Assembly: GCA_037176885.1 (NCBI GenBank)
Contig: JAWWNJ010000096.1
Span: 806,001 to 870,000 of the forward strand
DNA: 64,000 bases
From: Favolaschia claudopus
Taxonomy: Eukaryota; Basidiomycota; Agaricomycetes; Agaricales; Mycenaceae
Reading direction: 5' to 3'
Shown here: positions 12,967-24,177 of the stretch, piece after piece
Numbering within the stretch: the stretch's first letter is position 1
Layout: each line of letters starts with the position of its first letter
Position numbers and translations under genes: made by a program
The notes under the pieces: generated by a model
What the model saw: only the letters and a program-made list of their open reading frames with translations
Told to the model about the DNA's origin: nothing
The model's database searches: none

Positions 12967-13617
12967 ATCATACCTGTATATAAATTGTTCAATTAAGAAC
13001 TTGCACCGTCAGAGAGATAACGGGCACGGTTTGTAGCGTAGAGTGGAGAAAGGCTAAGAAAGCTCAGGTCAAAGGAGCCGAGGTTCGGGGCGGAGGTCCG
13101 AGCAAGTCCTCCGAGTCCGTCGAATCTAGGAGCATCTTGCTCCTTTAACATTGAGAGAGATATCGCTAGGGCAGAAGAGACCATAGGCTGCGGAGCGCAG
13201 ACTGGTGAAGTCGAGGAAGGTTGCGGCAGAGGATTGGCGGAGGCTACTTTCTAGATGGCGGAGGCTACGTCAGAGTGCCGAATCGTGTGTCCGTTTTATA
13301 GCCCATATTTGAAGTTGGGAGCGATATTGTAGGGCAATTTGAGGTATTTCATAAGTCTCCGTGGGCTCTAGATCTCAACATATGGACAGAAATGGTCGGA
13401 ATGGCGACATTGTACTAAGAGAGAGCCAGCTGACGAAGGCTCCAGAGGCAAGTGAGCGGGCAGATTTCATTCGGGGATGGAGGAGTGATGAGCGGAGAGG
13501 CGCGGCAGTACTTGAGAGGGCCATAAACACGGTCCCGGAGCAGGCTTTGTTGAGGAGGATGGCGGCGGAGGCTACTAACGGAGGTCACGCCAAGGTCACG
13601 CGTTCGCGGCCCAATTT

Positions 13618-13747
13618 AGCCCCATAAACCTCGGGATGTTAGGTAAGCCTCCCCGCGGAGGCGACCCCTTTGAGGTCGGTTTTACTACTACAATAAACCC
13701 CCCCTCAAAGGCCGTTTACGGCATCAAAACGTATGTGCCTTAGGTGT
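13618..13747 (-). repeat. Right terminal inverted repeat of the 4.8 kb element
   Basis: Inverted copy of 8962-9091; identical except for one base (A in GGTTTATGGGG where the left has G). Confidence 0.9.
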
Positions 13748-14652
13748 GGCGGATGTCAGATATGCCGCAAAAGGGTGTGAAGTTTTATCGACAAGGTGCA
13801 CCGATATGCGGTTGGACGATGATCTTGCGACATCGTCGGGTTATGAGAAATACCGCAACGAAACGAGTGAGGATCCGGGCCGGGGGGAAAGATGTGACTC
13901 TCACCTGTCTGTGATTTGCCACCCCCTGTTTGGTCGCTCTTAAAGTTCTTGACTCTCTCCCGGGCCGCCCCCTCTTTCCTCAGGTTGCCCTTCTTGTCCC
14001 AAGCAAAACTGCTCTTGCCGCTGTACCGACTTTGCAAAACGTAACAAGGAGGCCTGAAGACTGTGACCGCTGGTGGCATGGGTAAGCTTGCCACCCCGTT
14101 TTCCTGTACACAAGGACGCTCACCCGTTCGTTCCACCGGGGCCCTGAGTTGGATGAGGATCTTCTTGCCACTTTCTCGAGAGTCGAGGCGTGGTTGCTTC
14201 AGTAGATCTCTCCGAATGGCCCCGTTGGACTTCGAGTCAATGCATAACGGTGATCTGCGTGGCCGACTTCACTCTTCGGACGCAGGAGGCGACATTCGTG
14301 CGGCCTCAATATCTCGTTCAAAAGTACCTCTTGAACCGTGCTTCCTTCCGCAGATGCTACCGCCGTCGCAAAGCTACACGAGGTGGCATTGTCAGCTCCG
14401 GTCAAGATCTTAGTAGAAAAGGTTTGACACTTACCAGATAATTCCCGCCAACTTCAGACACAGCGAATCTCAAGGTACGATCCTTAGGCTTCTCAATATA
14501 TGTTGGAAGTTTGTGGGATTGAAAACTGACTCATATCATTGGTTTTTCTTCTTGATCAACTTTTAGATTTGACCGTCAACATTCCGACTTGCTGGTCAAA
14601 TGCAAATTCTCAGGGGCGTCTTGGGCTTCATGGCGGGAATCCAGCGCCGAAT
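13748..14652. other. Region between the two mobile elements
   Basis: Open frames of 83-126 codons overlap here on both strands (for example 14063-14413 and 14190-14441, +), but none joins to a convincing gene. One frame contains YLVQKYLLNRASFRR. The region continues into the target site of the retroelement at 14653. Confidence 0.3.
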
Positions 14653-14657
14653 GTTTT

Positions 14658-15072
14658 TGTAAGAATTCAATATTAATTAAAGGAAATCTTCCGTTAATCC
14701 TGGCGCGAGTCTTGAGGTCAAATCCTCTAACTTGCACGAATGTCCCTTGGAATGCCAAAGGAATTCGCGTTACAGCGTCCAATCACCCTCTGGAATGCCA
14801 GATGAGTGAGAGTAGACGCTTTAGAGGGTTTCCCTCTAGTACCGCTTGCAGGCCTAATGCTTAGGCTTGAAGCGACGCGCGGGGCGATGAGTTGTGAGTA
14901 AAAAAGAGTTAGATTCATATCACGCGTGACCGCTACTGATAGGTCACGCGTGACTACTGTACACGCATCACAACTACGTAATTACAATTATATACATGCA
15001 CGGACGTTGGTCGTCCGTGCAGCCGACAGTCCAAGTGTTCAGGGAAGGGGATTAATACCCTAAGTCCCCACA
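14658..15072 (-). repeat. 3' LTR of the chromovirus
   Basis: 415 bp, TG..CA, same as 26850-27265 except one fewer G near 15046. On the minus strand it is the downstream LTR. Contains the inverted motif CGGACG around 15002-15020 and TCACGCGTGAC repeated at 14921 and 14945. Confidence 0.95.
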
Positions 15073-15090
15073 AAGCCCCCCAATCTCCTT
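15073..15090 (-). other. Candidate polypurine tract
   Basis: Directly next to the 3' LTR on its inner side. On the minus strand it reads GGAGATTGGGGGGCTT before the LTR, a purine-rich stretch in the expected place for plus-strand priming. Short and broken by a few pyrimidines. Confidence 0.5.
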
Positions 15091-15391
15091 GCGTGAACCA
15101 ACTTCACTTGCAAATTCCCGGGAGCCTGATATCCCGGACGCTAACGCGTGCCCAACTGTCTTCAAAAATCCTACCCATCTTCCTTTCCTGTTCCTCGAAC
15201 TCCGCTTCGATCGCCCTCTTTCGTTCCTTGCGAGATTCCGCGTCACCAACCTTTCTTTTCCGCATCGCTTGCATTCTTCCCCTCGGGATCTTTCCCTTTC
15301 GCCGCCAACCGATTACTCCTGCGGAAAAACTGGTACCACCCATTCCTAGACCGTGCTTGAGCCTTCCCCTTTCCCACCTCGTCGTTGAAGA

Positions 15392-18142
15392 TTAAAGAAG
15401 GCATCGGTCCAAGTCCAGAGTCATTTCTCCGCTGTAGAAGTCGCAATACTCCCAGAGGATGTGTTCGGGAGGCCAGACCCATCGTTCGGTCTGACCTTCC
15501 CACACATGCCCTAGTAGCACGTCCAAATCGTTGGCCGATAACTCGTCGCTCGTTATAAACAATGGGTTCTCCTCTCGACCGTCCGACCACCCTCGTCCAT
15601 ATTGGGTCACTTGGATGGAGGGTCCGTTCATGAAGTCCTGTATCACAGTTCCCCCATTCTTCCAAGCTAGCCAAGCGAGAGAGCTTCCCATCGAAGCGAC
15701 ACGGCGCACGTGCGGGCGGCGAAGCATGTCCAGAAACCGAGCTCCGTAGTGTTCCGCAAATCCTTCTCCATTCTTTTCATATTTCAGCGGAGCGGACCCA
15801 CTTCCGACGGGGGTAGTAGCTTTCAGCGAGAGCCCGTTCGGTAGGAGCCAATTTCCTCTCCCGAAATCGAGGGACGGCGGCAATGGGAATAGCCAAGCGG
15901 AATGGAAGGCAGCGCATGAGGGCGAGATCGAGGAGTTCCGCTGCCGTCTTCGTACCCGTGTAGCACGCGAGCAGACGTAGCCGTACTCTAGCAATTCGGT
16001 CTTCCATGATGAGGACGGCGTGATCTAGGAATTCGGGGTTCCATCGATGCTCTTCTTGCATTTGGACGAAATGGAAGGTCGTCAATAGATGGGAAGCCTC
16101 ATCCGTCCATTTGTCGATTCGGTTTCCTTCTTCCGTGCTCACGGGCGTGTAGGCCCTCGGTCGGCGAACAGGGGAACGAATCCTCGTATCCAGCCTGGTC
16201 TCCCCACGGCGCGAATCGTCTTCCGCGAGCGTCGCTCCGCTCCGAGCCCTTCTGGGGGAAGAGGAACGCCCTCTTGGTCGCTGTTGGCTGCTCGAACGGC
16301 TGGGCTCCCTGTCCATCCCCAAGCGCTGTTCTAGGGTAGGTTTCGGCGCGTCGTGAGAATGTGCTGGTTCGCTCTCCGGTGCGACTAGTTTGTCCAGTCT
16401 ATCCACGAGTTTCCCTTTCTTATGGGTAACGGAGACTCGGGGGTAGTTCCCAGGCAAAGCTATTCGGTCAAGTAAAGATGGGGCAGGAGCGTATCCAGCG
16501 GCTTTGCTGGCGGTGGTGGTTAGCTGGGACGAGCCGGATGACAGGGTGAAGCGACTCGATTCTGAGCCATATTTTGTAGAAGGGGGAGGAGTGAACGAGG
16601 AAGGGAAAGATGAGTTGCTTCCCTCGACCGACGTAGGAGCAGAAGGGATAACCAGGGATGTAGAAGCTTCGGGTCCGTCGACGTCCATACTGTCGGAGAC
16701 ATTCTCTCTCAACAGTCGAGCCACTCTTTCCACTGCTTCCCTCGCCGTACGCCAAACTTGGGACGACGGTGACTGTGGTAGCGCTCCCATCAGTTCTGAG
16801 TTATAGCGCTCGAAACTCTCATTCCCGAATACGGCTTCTTCACTTGCCGTCCGTCTTCGGTGTCGAATTTCTCCCCGGGACGTGGCGCGCAAACACCCTT
16901 GTATTGTTCCCGGACTTGGGATAAGGTCTCCATCTCCGCTTCCTCTTCGTCGTCGTCCGACAAGAAGTCGTCTTCACTCCTACCGCCTCTGGAGCGCTCA
17001 CGCATACGATCCTCCAACGAGCTCGCTAGGGGGCGATACCTCCAAAATATCACCTTTCCTCCGCTTATGCCGTAGTGATATAACTTCCGACAGCTCGCCT
17101 TCTCTTTCTTGGTGGGAATCGAGCGAATGGTCCAGGTGCGGAAGTCTTTCAAGAAAGCGGGCATGTCTTTAGGAATGACGGGCGGCGTTCCCGCAGGATG
17201 GTACGATTCATTCAACTCCTCCAGGTAGTAGGAATATTGAAAGATTGTGTTGAAGTCCGTGTCTCGCACCAGGTGGTCGGGAAGTGGTCCGCCGCGGCTT
17301 CTCCTAGATTCAGACGCCGTTCTCTGAAGGCGGACAAGATGCTGGGAGCAAGACACGCGAATCTCAGGTCCACTTCCTCCTTGGCAGTCCAAGGGTAGAG
17401 CACGGGAACGTCGTTGCCCAAGAGGAAAGGAATGTTGATCTCCTTCCAGTCCCGCGCAAGATGAGTCAAGAGTCCCCTCTTCGCGTAGCTGTCGAGTTTA
17501 TACCCGTTAAGCAAATTGACGGTGCCACTCTTCAACTCTCGATCCCAGTAATAGCAAGCCGCCATCCTCCAGTTAAAGAAGCCCAGGAACTCGAGCATTG
17601 CTCTACGAGCACCCGCGAGCAGAGCCATGGCGTCCTTCTTGACCGCTCTACTGGAGTGCAACCTCTCCGCGCTGAAGCCGGCCGGTCGTGGTTGGCGGTT
17701 GGTAAACGGAGCCCGTGAAAGAATGTCCTGAGCAGCGTACGCGGCTTCCCCCAAGTCCTTTTTGATACGTTCTCTCCCACTGCTCCTTAACCACATACAC
17801 TTGGTGAGCGTTGAAAGACAGGAACTCCTCCTGGTTTTGGTTGGAGGTACCACGGGTCGTCGAAGGCAGGGTTCGGTTTAAACGGGAATCCACGCTCGTA
17901 AATCTAAGTCGTGCTGGTGCCAATCGGGTTGCAGAGAGTATTCCATGAATTCAAAGCAGCCGTTCTCTTTGAGAGTAGCTGTTCCAGTATGATAACTGAA
18001 CCGATTTATGTAGGTCATCCGCCTTCGCCGGCAATAGGTCCACGGAACAGTTCAGTCCTACCCAAGGCACATCGTCCACCTTCCGCACGTCCGAGTCGGG
18101 AATCCTGCCGTTGTCGTCCGAAAATAAGTACGTCGAAGCCAT
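15392..18142 (-). pseudogene. Third reading frame of the chromovirus, unknown function, frameshifted
   Basis: Same strand as gag-pol, between the chromodomain and the 3' LTR. Blocks in order: 18142-17951 (opens MASTYLFSDDNG), 17923-17212 (NAHQVYVVKEQWE, then FFNWRMAACYYWDRELKSGT and VPVLYPWTAKEEVDLRF), 17392-16790 (acidic, SDDDEEEAEME), 16892-15777 (Ser/Pro and Arg-rich middle) and 15994-15392 (ends with WVWPPEHILWEYC and a stop). Overlapping ends show about five frame breaks; mended it would be about 830 residues. No signal peptide or membrane helices were seen, so it is not env-like. I recall similar W-P-P-rich hypothetical proteins in mushroom genomes but cannot name a domain. Role in the element is unknown. 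Confidence 0.65.
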
Positions 18143-18433
18143 TTCTCTCGTTACGACTGTCCGCTGAAAGAGTCTCTGCTCTGGAATGCCAGAACCGAGA
18201 TCTTTTACACTCTTCCTCTAGCTTGGAACGCCAAACCAGAGTGCGAGTGCGAGGCGGGATAAGGGAGAACAAAGAGAGATGTCGGGCAAGAGACGAGATG
18301 CTTCTCGTGAGAACTTGCTGCTTTCTTCCCACACTGCGCTGTATAACGGCATAAATAATTTTGGTCCCAAACTGATAAAGAAATTGAGAAATTAAAGACG
18401 AGAGCGTCTAATAAATATCGTTCGCGATTTGCA

Positions 18434-18862
18434 TCACAAACGGTTCTTTGACCTATACGCCGCTAGCAAAGCAGGCGCATTCGTGAGGTCTTTTGCTGTC
18501 TTCCACTCGTCGAACTGCGGGCCGTAGCCTTTCCAGCGCACCAGATATTTGATGGAGCGACCTTTCTTCAATCTTTTATGACCTAAGATCTCCTCCACCT
18601 CGTACTCTGGCGTTTCTTCCACGGTTAACCTAGTATCTGGCATCACCGTCCTCTTTCCGAACTTCTCTGGCGATTCTTCGTACTTCTTGAGGTGTTCCAC
18701 ATTAAAGATAGGTAAACCTGGGTAACGATTCGACATCCGCAATCGGTAGACCATCGGATTGATCCTCTGCATTACTTCAAAGGGCCCAATCCATCTCCTG
18801 ACGAATTTTACTCCGTCCTTCTTCGATTCCACCCATTTCAGAGTGTGTGGATTGACCAGCAC
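18434..18862 (-). pseudogene. Pol, C-terminal part with chromodomain
   Basis: 142-codon block overlapping the integrase block by 86 bases in another frame. It contains the integrase tail GPFEVMQRINPMVYRLRM and then a chromodomain from about residue 87: YEVEEILGHKRL, YLVRWKGYG, DEWKTAKDL, with the aromatic residues Y, W and W of the methyl-lysine cage. In chromoviruses this domain directs integration to marked chromatin. Ends at the pol stop. Confidence 0.85.
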
Positions 18863-19922
18863 TCTGTCCCCCTTTCTTAAAGTGTGGAACCTCTCTCCGG
18901 CCTCGGTTGTAGTGCTTGGCTTGAGAATCCTGGGCTTTGGCGATAGCTCTTCGAGCGCTCTCCCTGTGCATCGCTAGGGACTTAACGAAATTGTTTGCCT
19001 CCGGCATGGTACTGTAGGTGGCGAGTCCCTCGTCCTTTCCTGCACTCAGCAAGTCCAACGGGGTGCGCGGCTCAAATCCGTGTAACAGAAACAAAGGTGA
19101 TGCTCCAGTTGACTTGTGAGGGTTGCTATTGTACGCCAGTTCCAGTAGCGACAACCATTGAGCCCAATCGTCACGGCCCTCATTGATGTAGGCTCGTAGC
19201 ATCACTTCTAGCAGGCGGTTCACTATCTCCGTTTGCCCGTCATGTTGTGGGTGATGCGCTGACGATAGAGCTAGCTTGGTTTTCAAGAACTTGGAGACGG
19301 CCCTCCAGAAGTCCGATGTCCATCTGGGGTCGCGGTCCGAAATGATGCTTTCACTCAGACCAAACCGACACACAATGTGCTTCACGTACAGCTCAGCAAA
19401 TCCCTCTGCGTCCAAGCCCGTTGTACATGGGATGAAGGACGCATGTTTCGTCAAACGGTCCACTACTACGAGTATTGCGTTGTATCCGTCCGACCAGGGC
19501 AAGTTTACAATGAAATCCATTGAGATGGACTGGTATGGTCTGGAAGGGATAGGGTTTGGAATAAGGAATCCAAATCGCTTGAAGTTCGCGGGCTTGGTGT
19601 GTTGGCAAATGTCGCAGGACTTCCCGAACCGAATGATGTCGCTCTTCATCCTATGCCAGTAGAATTTCTGACTGAGCACTTCCCACAGTTTCTCGGGCCC
19701 AGCGTGAGCAGTTCCCGCCGGACTCTCGTGCACTTCTTCCATGATCTCGTTCCGCAGAGCCTCTGGTACGCAGAGTCTGGGTTGGTAATCTGCGTCCCTA
19801 AAGAACAACAGTTCCTGCTCGTCTCTGAAGAATCTCTGCCCTGGGGACCATCGCGTCCGAATCATCTCTTGGGTCGCTCCAAATGCGGCTGAATTCTGTG
19901 TCTTTTTCGTAGGCCCGGACAA
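18777..19922 (-). pseudogene. Pol, integrase block
   Basis: 382 codons in one frame. The HHCC zinc finger is seen as H-x7-H (HESPAGTAH), then CDICQ. The DDE core is seen as SMDFIVNLP (D), SIISDRDPRW (D) and HHPQHDGQTEIVNRLLE (E). Downstream GPFE-type tail continues in another frame, so the integrase is broken near 18860. The upstream joint with the RT/RNase H block is at about 19800-19920, also a frame change. Confidence 0.9.
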
Positions 19923-21685
19923 AACGCTCCTTGAAGAGTGGATCCATGTGCACGAAGGTGTTCGGCGGGGGATTAGTGGCCCCCCAGTACTCCTCCGAGG
20001 CCTCTAGGGTTTCCAGTTCATCGTCGCTATCTGCCTCTTCGTCCGCTTTCCGCTCCGGATGATCAGGCGTCAACGCCTCGTTAACCTCATCTTCCTTCGT
20101 CGATGGTTCGAGATCTTGACTCCCCTGGGTGTCTTTTCCTCCAAGCAGCCCCCCATCTCTGACTGTCGACGTTACTGAGTCTTCCGCGCGCTTCTGAGCG
20201 CGAGTAGTCGCCCACACGGAGTGTGTTCCTTCCAAAGAATCCTTCCAGTCCCACGCGACAAACGTGGCTCGCTTTGCTACCTCCCTCTCTCTTTCCTTCT
20301 CATTCGTCTCCGCTAAGGCGTTATTCGTCCGTAAAGTGTCTTCTCGCGTATCTATCGGTCGAGGAGAGGTATGTATAGGCGCTTCTCTTGGCAGACGCGA
20401 CAACGGGTCGACATTGGAATGTACTCTGCCCGCTCTGTGGATTATTTCTAGTCCAGGAGCGTAGGCAGAGAATATAGCCCCCCAGGCTGCGAGTCTTCTG
20501 TTCGCGTTCTCGTACGTCCGAGCCCATTGCAACGCCGAGTGATCAGTTACCAGCAGGATCTTCTCTCCTTCCACGAACGGTTGGAATTTGACTAACCCAT
20601 CTTTAGCAGCCAAAGCTTCCCTCTCGGTAGTTGAATATCGCTGCTCTGCGCCTTTGAACGTCCTCGAATAATACGCGATAACTCTTTCCACATGCACTAC
20701 GCTCTCGTCGAAGTCGTTGCTCCACTCATCAACCCAATCAGTGTCGTCGTTTTTGTCGCTCAGCTTGGTCACCAACCGTGGTACGGGTAGTCCTTCATCG
20801 AAGGCTTTTCTCAAACGCTTGTACGCCCTAGTCCCTTTCAAGTCTCTGACCTTGATTGGCTGCACTTGCTGAAGCGCACATCCGGCTGCCTCATTCGAGG
20901 CGTCCGAATATAGGCGATACGGTAAGCCTTCGATTGGGTGTCCTAGGACAGGAGCGCGTCGTAAAGCGTCCTTGGCAGCGTAAAACGCGTGCTCCTGCTC
21001 CGCTCTCCATTCCCATTTCTGATCCTTCCTCAATAGCTGAAACAGCGGGCCACAAATATCCGCGTAGAAGGGTATGAAAGTCGAGAAATACACTATCATC
21101 CCCAGGAATGATTGTAGGTCGGAGACCTTCTCCGGACGTTTCAATTCCAAAATCGCCCTGACTTTCTCCTCGTGCGTAGACAAACCCAGTCGTGACACTT
21201 GATGTCCTAACAATAGTATTGACGAATAGAACAAATGGCACTTCTTAGGCGAGAGAGTTAAGCCAGCCTCTTCAATCGACCCTAACACTTGGTCTAGGTG
21301 TCGGATGTGTTCTTCGTAAGAGCGGGAATAGACCACGATATCGTCTATGTAGACCAGACAAAATAACCACAGATAAGGTGCTAATATGCCCTGCATTATC
21401 CTCTGGAATATGGATGGACCGTTTTTCAGCCCAAACGGCATCCTACGGAATTGCCACAAACCCCGGTGCGTCCTGAAGGCCGTTTTCTCCACGCTCTCCT
21501 CGTCCATTTCCAACTGGGTGAATCCCGACAAGGCATCCAGCGTCGATAGCACTTGGGCTCCAGACAGAGTTTGTAATATCTCCGTCTGTCTGGGTAATCG
21601 GGAATTCGTCTGAGATTGTCGCGGCATTCAGCTTACGATAATCCACGCAGAATCGAGGTTTCCCGTTTCTGTAAGCGATTACCAC
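19798..21685 (-). pseudogene. Pol, reverse transcriptase and RNase H
   Basis: Two overlapping frames: 21685-21443 carries RT motif FCVDYRKLN, and 21627-19798 carries STLDALSGFTQLEM, MPFGLKNGPSIFQR and the active site LVYIDD (about 21340-21351), followed by RNase H with YRLYSDASNEAAGCAL, ALAAKDGLVKF and VTDHSAL. The break near 21610-21625 (FPI versus PRQTEILQT) is a single-base shift. An acidic linker leads to the integrase. Fully typical of Ty3/gypsy apart from the frame breaks. Confidence 0.92.
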
Positions 21686-23778
21686 GGGAGCGCTCCATGG
21701 GCTTTAGACGGTTCGATCACCCCCATTTCAAACCATTTATCCATCTGGTCGTCAATGACAGTTTTCTTGGCGGGTGAGCTCCCATACATCGGTACTGCAA
21801 TGGGTTCTTGCCCCTCCTTCAAACGTACGTGAGCTCTTGTATTCGGCATGTGCCCTAATCTTCCGTCAAAACCGAACGCTTTTACTCGACGCCGTAGCAT
21901 TGCCCAAGCTTCCTCCTTAAGATGTTCTGGTAGGGAGCCTACGTCAATGAAGTCCTCCATCCTATCTGACGGGTAAACGTCTGGATCAGGCATGGCGGCG
22001 GTTTTGGGGCCGTAGTCCTCCGCCTCTACCGTTTCCTCTTCGTTCGGAACTCCAGACCCGTAATTAGTTCGCGCGAAGATACGTTCCGATTTGGCGCCCA
22101 ATTCCGAGTAGTCTGTACAAGGAGCAGCTTTCTTCCTCGAAGAACGAAGTGGATCAGGGACTCCGTTTCCTTCATCGGTACGCACGAACACTCTTTCCTT
22201 CGCTCGTGCTGGCGGTGACTTTTCCTCAGGAGGTCGGTTCTCCTTGGGCGGTTCGTTCTCTGTAGAGTCTAAACGCGAGTTTATGACTGTTCTATACCAG
22301 TTCGCATGGTCTTGCATCTTCTTCAAGTGATCCAGATCCTTCGGTTGGTCCAAGAAGGTCTCTGGATCCCTCTTCGTTGCTATGACTTCACCCCTCCGTA
22401 GGAATCGCTTCCTTGTCGAGAGATTGGCGACAGGTATGAAAGGGTTTGACTCGGACATCAAGACGTTGGGTACGGCGAAGTAATCGTTATCCTTTCCCGC
22501 CATAGCAGTCTTCTCCACAAAGCATTCCTTCCCTTCCGTTAACAGCCCACTGACTCTCACGTTTGTGGAGGTTTCCGGTTTTAGAAGGTAATCTTTTGAC
22601 GCTCGGAGGTGACTTTCTTCTTCGACCTGTCTTAGTCTCTTCCTCTTTCGTTTGACTTGACTCTGACGATGTATCTTCGCTCGCAACAACCGGTTAGCTG
22701 CGGAATCTACCAAATGCCCATGTTTCCAATCATCGGTACGGTCGACTCCTTCCGCTATCACTACGTGCCCCTGCGGAAAGGAGATCTTCGTGCCGACCTC
22801 TGCGTCTCTCGCTACGGTGATCCCATACGCACGATGGTAGTCTTCCCCCAAGAGGATGGGGACGGTCATCCCTGGTACCACGTAGGCTTCCGCCTCCGTT
22901 TCTATCAGTTCTCCGTCCTCGGTAAGAACTAAGACCGCTATGTTGATGAAGCCGCTGATGTTCGATTTCCCTGAGGTCAATTCGCATAGTTTCATCTTTT
23001 GTCCTTGCCGAAGTACCGGACGATTCTGGAGGGACAGGTAAAGATCCTCCGAAATCAAGGTGATATCTGCGCAGGAGTCCAATCGTAGGTCGATCTTAGG
23101 GTTTTGCAAATGACCTAACCACCCTTTCATCGACAGCACCGACACTCCCAGCGCTGACTGGCCAGCTGCGAATTTTCGAACGTGCTTCAATCGTATCGGG
23201 ACTAGCTCTTGTGGAGGGGGAGGACATTCTCGAGCTTCCTCGTAGCTGGCTGAGTACGCTCCCCGTTCGTCCTCCGTCTCTTCTTCTTCCTCATCAGAGT
23301 CGTATTCCTCTAGCGGGGGCATCTGTCCGTCCTCTGACCAGACAAATTCCTTCTCTCCCCTCGTATCCTCGACGCTTTCCTGTATCTCTTCGATCAAATA
23401 TGCCTCTGCTTTTGGTCTTCTCCGCTCCTCGGCAACACTTTCGTCTTCCACTTCTTCAACCCAAGCCTTGTTGGTCTTACGTGCGACGGGCTCGCTGGAT
23501 CCACTCCTTAATCCTGCGACCGTTTCTCGCACCGCCCTCTCAAAACCCGACGTTGAGAACTTCGAGAAGTCAACATTCTCTCCTGCTAACCGCTGGTTCA
23601 AGAGTACTGCATAAGCACCTTTATACATGCTATGAATTTCCTCTTGTTCCTGCGATAGCGACACATGGTTGGCCGATCTCTTTACTCCGTTTTCGTAAAC
23701 TGCCCAATCTGGACACTCTTTGTCCCAGTGGTTCGCGCTCCCACATACTTTGCAAGGAGAGGGCGGAAGCTTTCCCAT
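21679..23778 (-). pseudogene. Nucleocapsid zinc knuckle and aspartic protease region
   Basis: 699 codons in one frame. Residues 9-22 form a CCHC knuckle, CKVCGSANHWDKEC (23754-23713). An acidic region follows, then the protease with LRLDSCADITL at about residues 231-241; the usual third residue of the DSG/DTG triad is Cys here. RT begins near the end and breaks off after EPSKAHGALPW; adding one A to AAA near 21702 would restore SKSPWSAPV, the usual start of RT. Homopolymer error is therefore possible. Confidence 0.85.
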
Positions 23779-24177
23779 CTTCGTTAGAACATGATCATTC
23801 TTCTGAAATGGATAGCCTCCTTTTGGGCGGATTACGCTGACGTTTCTTGAAGACCTGGTAAACTTCTTTGACCATTGCGTCGTCCGAAGCCACTCCTTTC
23901 ATTTCTTCCAGGATGCTATCTTCTTGTACAGGCGGGATAATCTCATTTTCTTCCACTAGTTCCGACCTTTGCACTTCTCGCTCGTCCAAATCCAATTTTG
24001 ACCCTAAATTGGCTTTCCGGTCTCTCCCTCTATCCTCCATCCTGACTCCTAGCTTCTTGACGGGCTGAGGATAGTTGGTCTAGTGACAAGCTCTCTCCTC
24101 TTCTCGACGGGCTTCCACCAGTGCCTCCTCATGCTCGGTTGCTTTCGCGAATAAGGTGAGGGTATTGGGGGATGTTC

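Larger units (their letters stand above)
8962..13747. mobile_element. 4.8 kb non-autonomous DNA element with 130-bp terminal inverted repeats
   Basis: The ends 8962-9091 and 13618-13747 are inverted copies differing at one base. The element starts ACACCTAAGGCACATACG at each end. TGGCGG follows or precedes both ends (8955-8960 and 13747-13752), compatible with an imperfect 8-bp target duplication if the true terminus is CACCTAAGG. The 4.5 kb interior has no reading frame over about 130 codons and no transposase motif, so it must move in trans, if at all. Octamers of the CCTCCGC type recur throughout, mainly as CCTCCGC from 10670 to 12970 and mainly as GCGGAGG from 12690 to 13650. hAT and Kyakuja-Dileera-Zisupton elements make 8-bp duplications, but the family cannot be named from this. 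Confidence 0.75.
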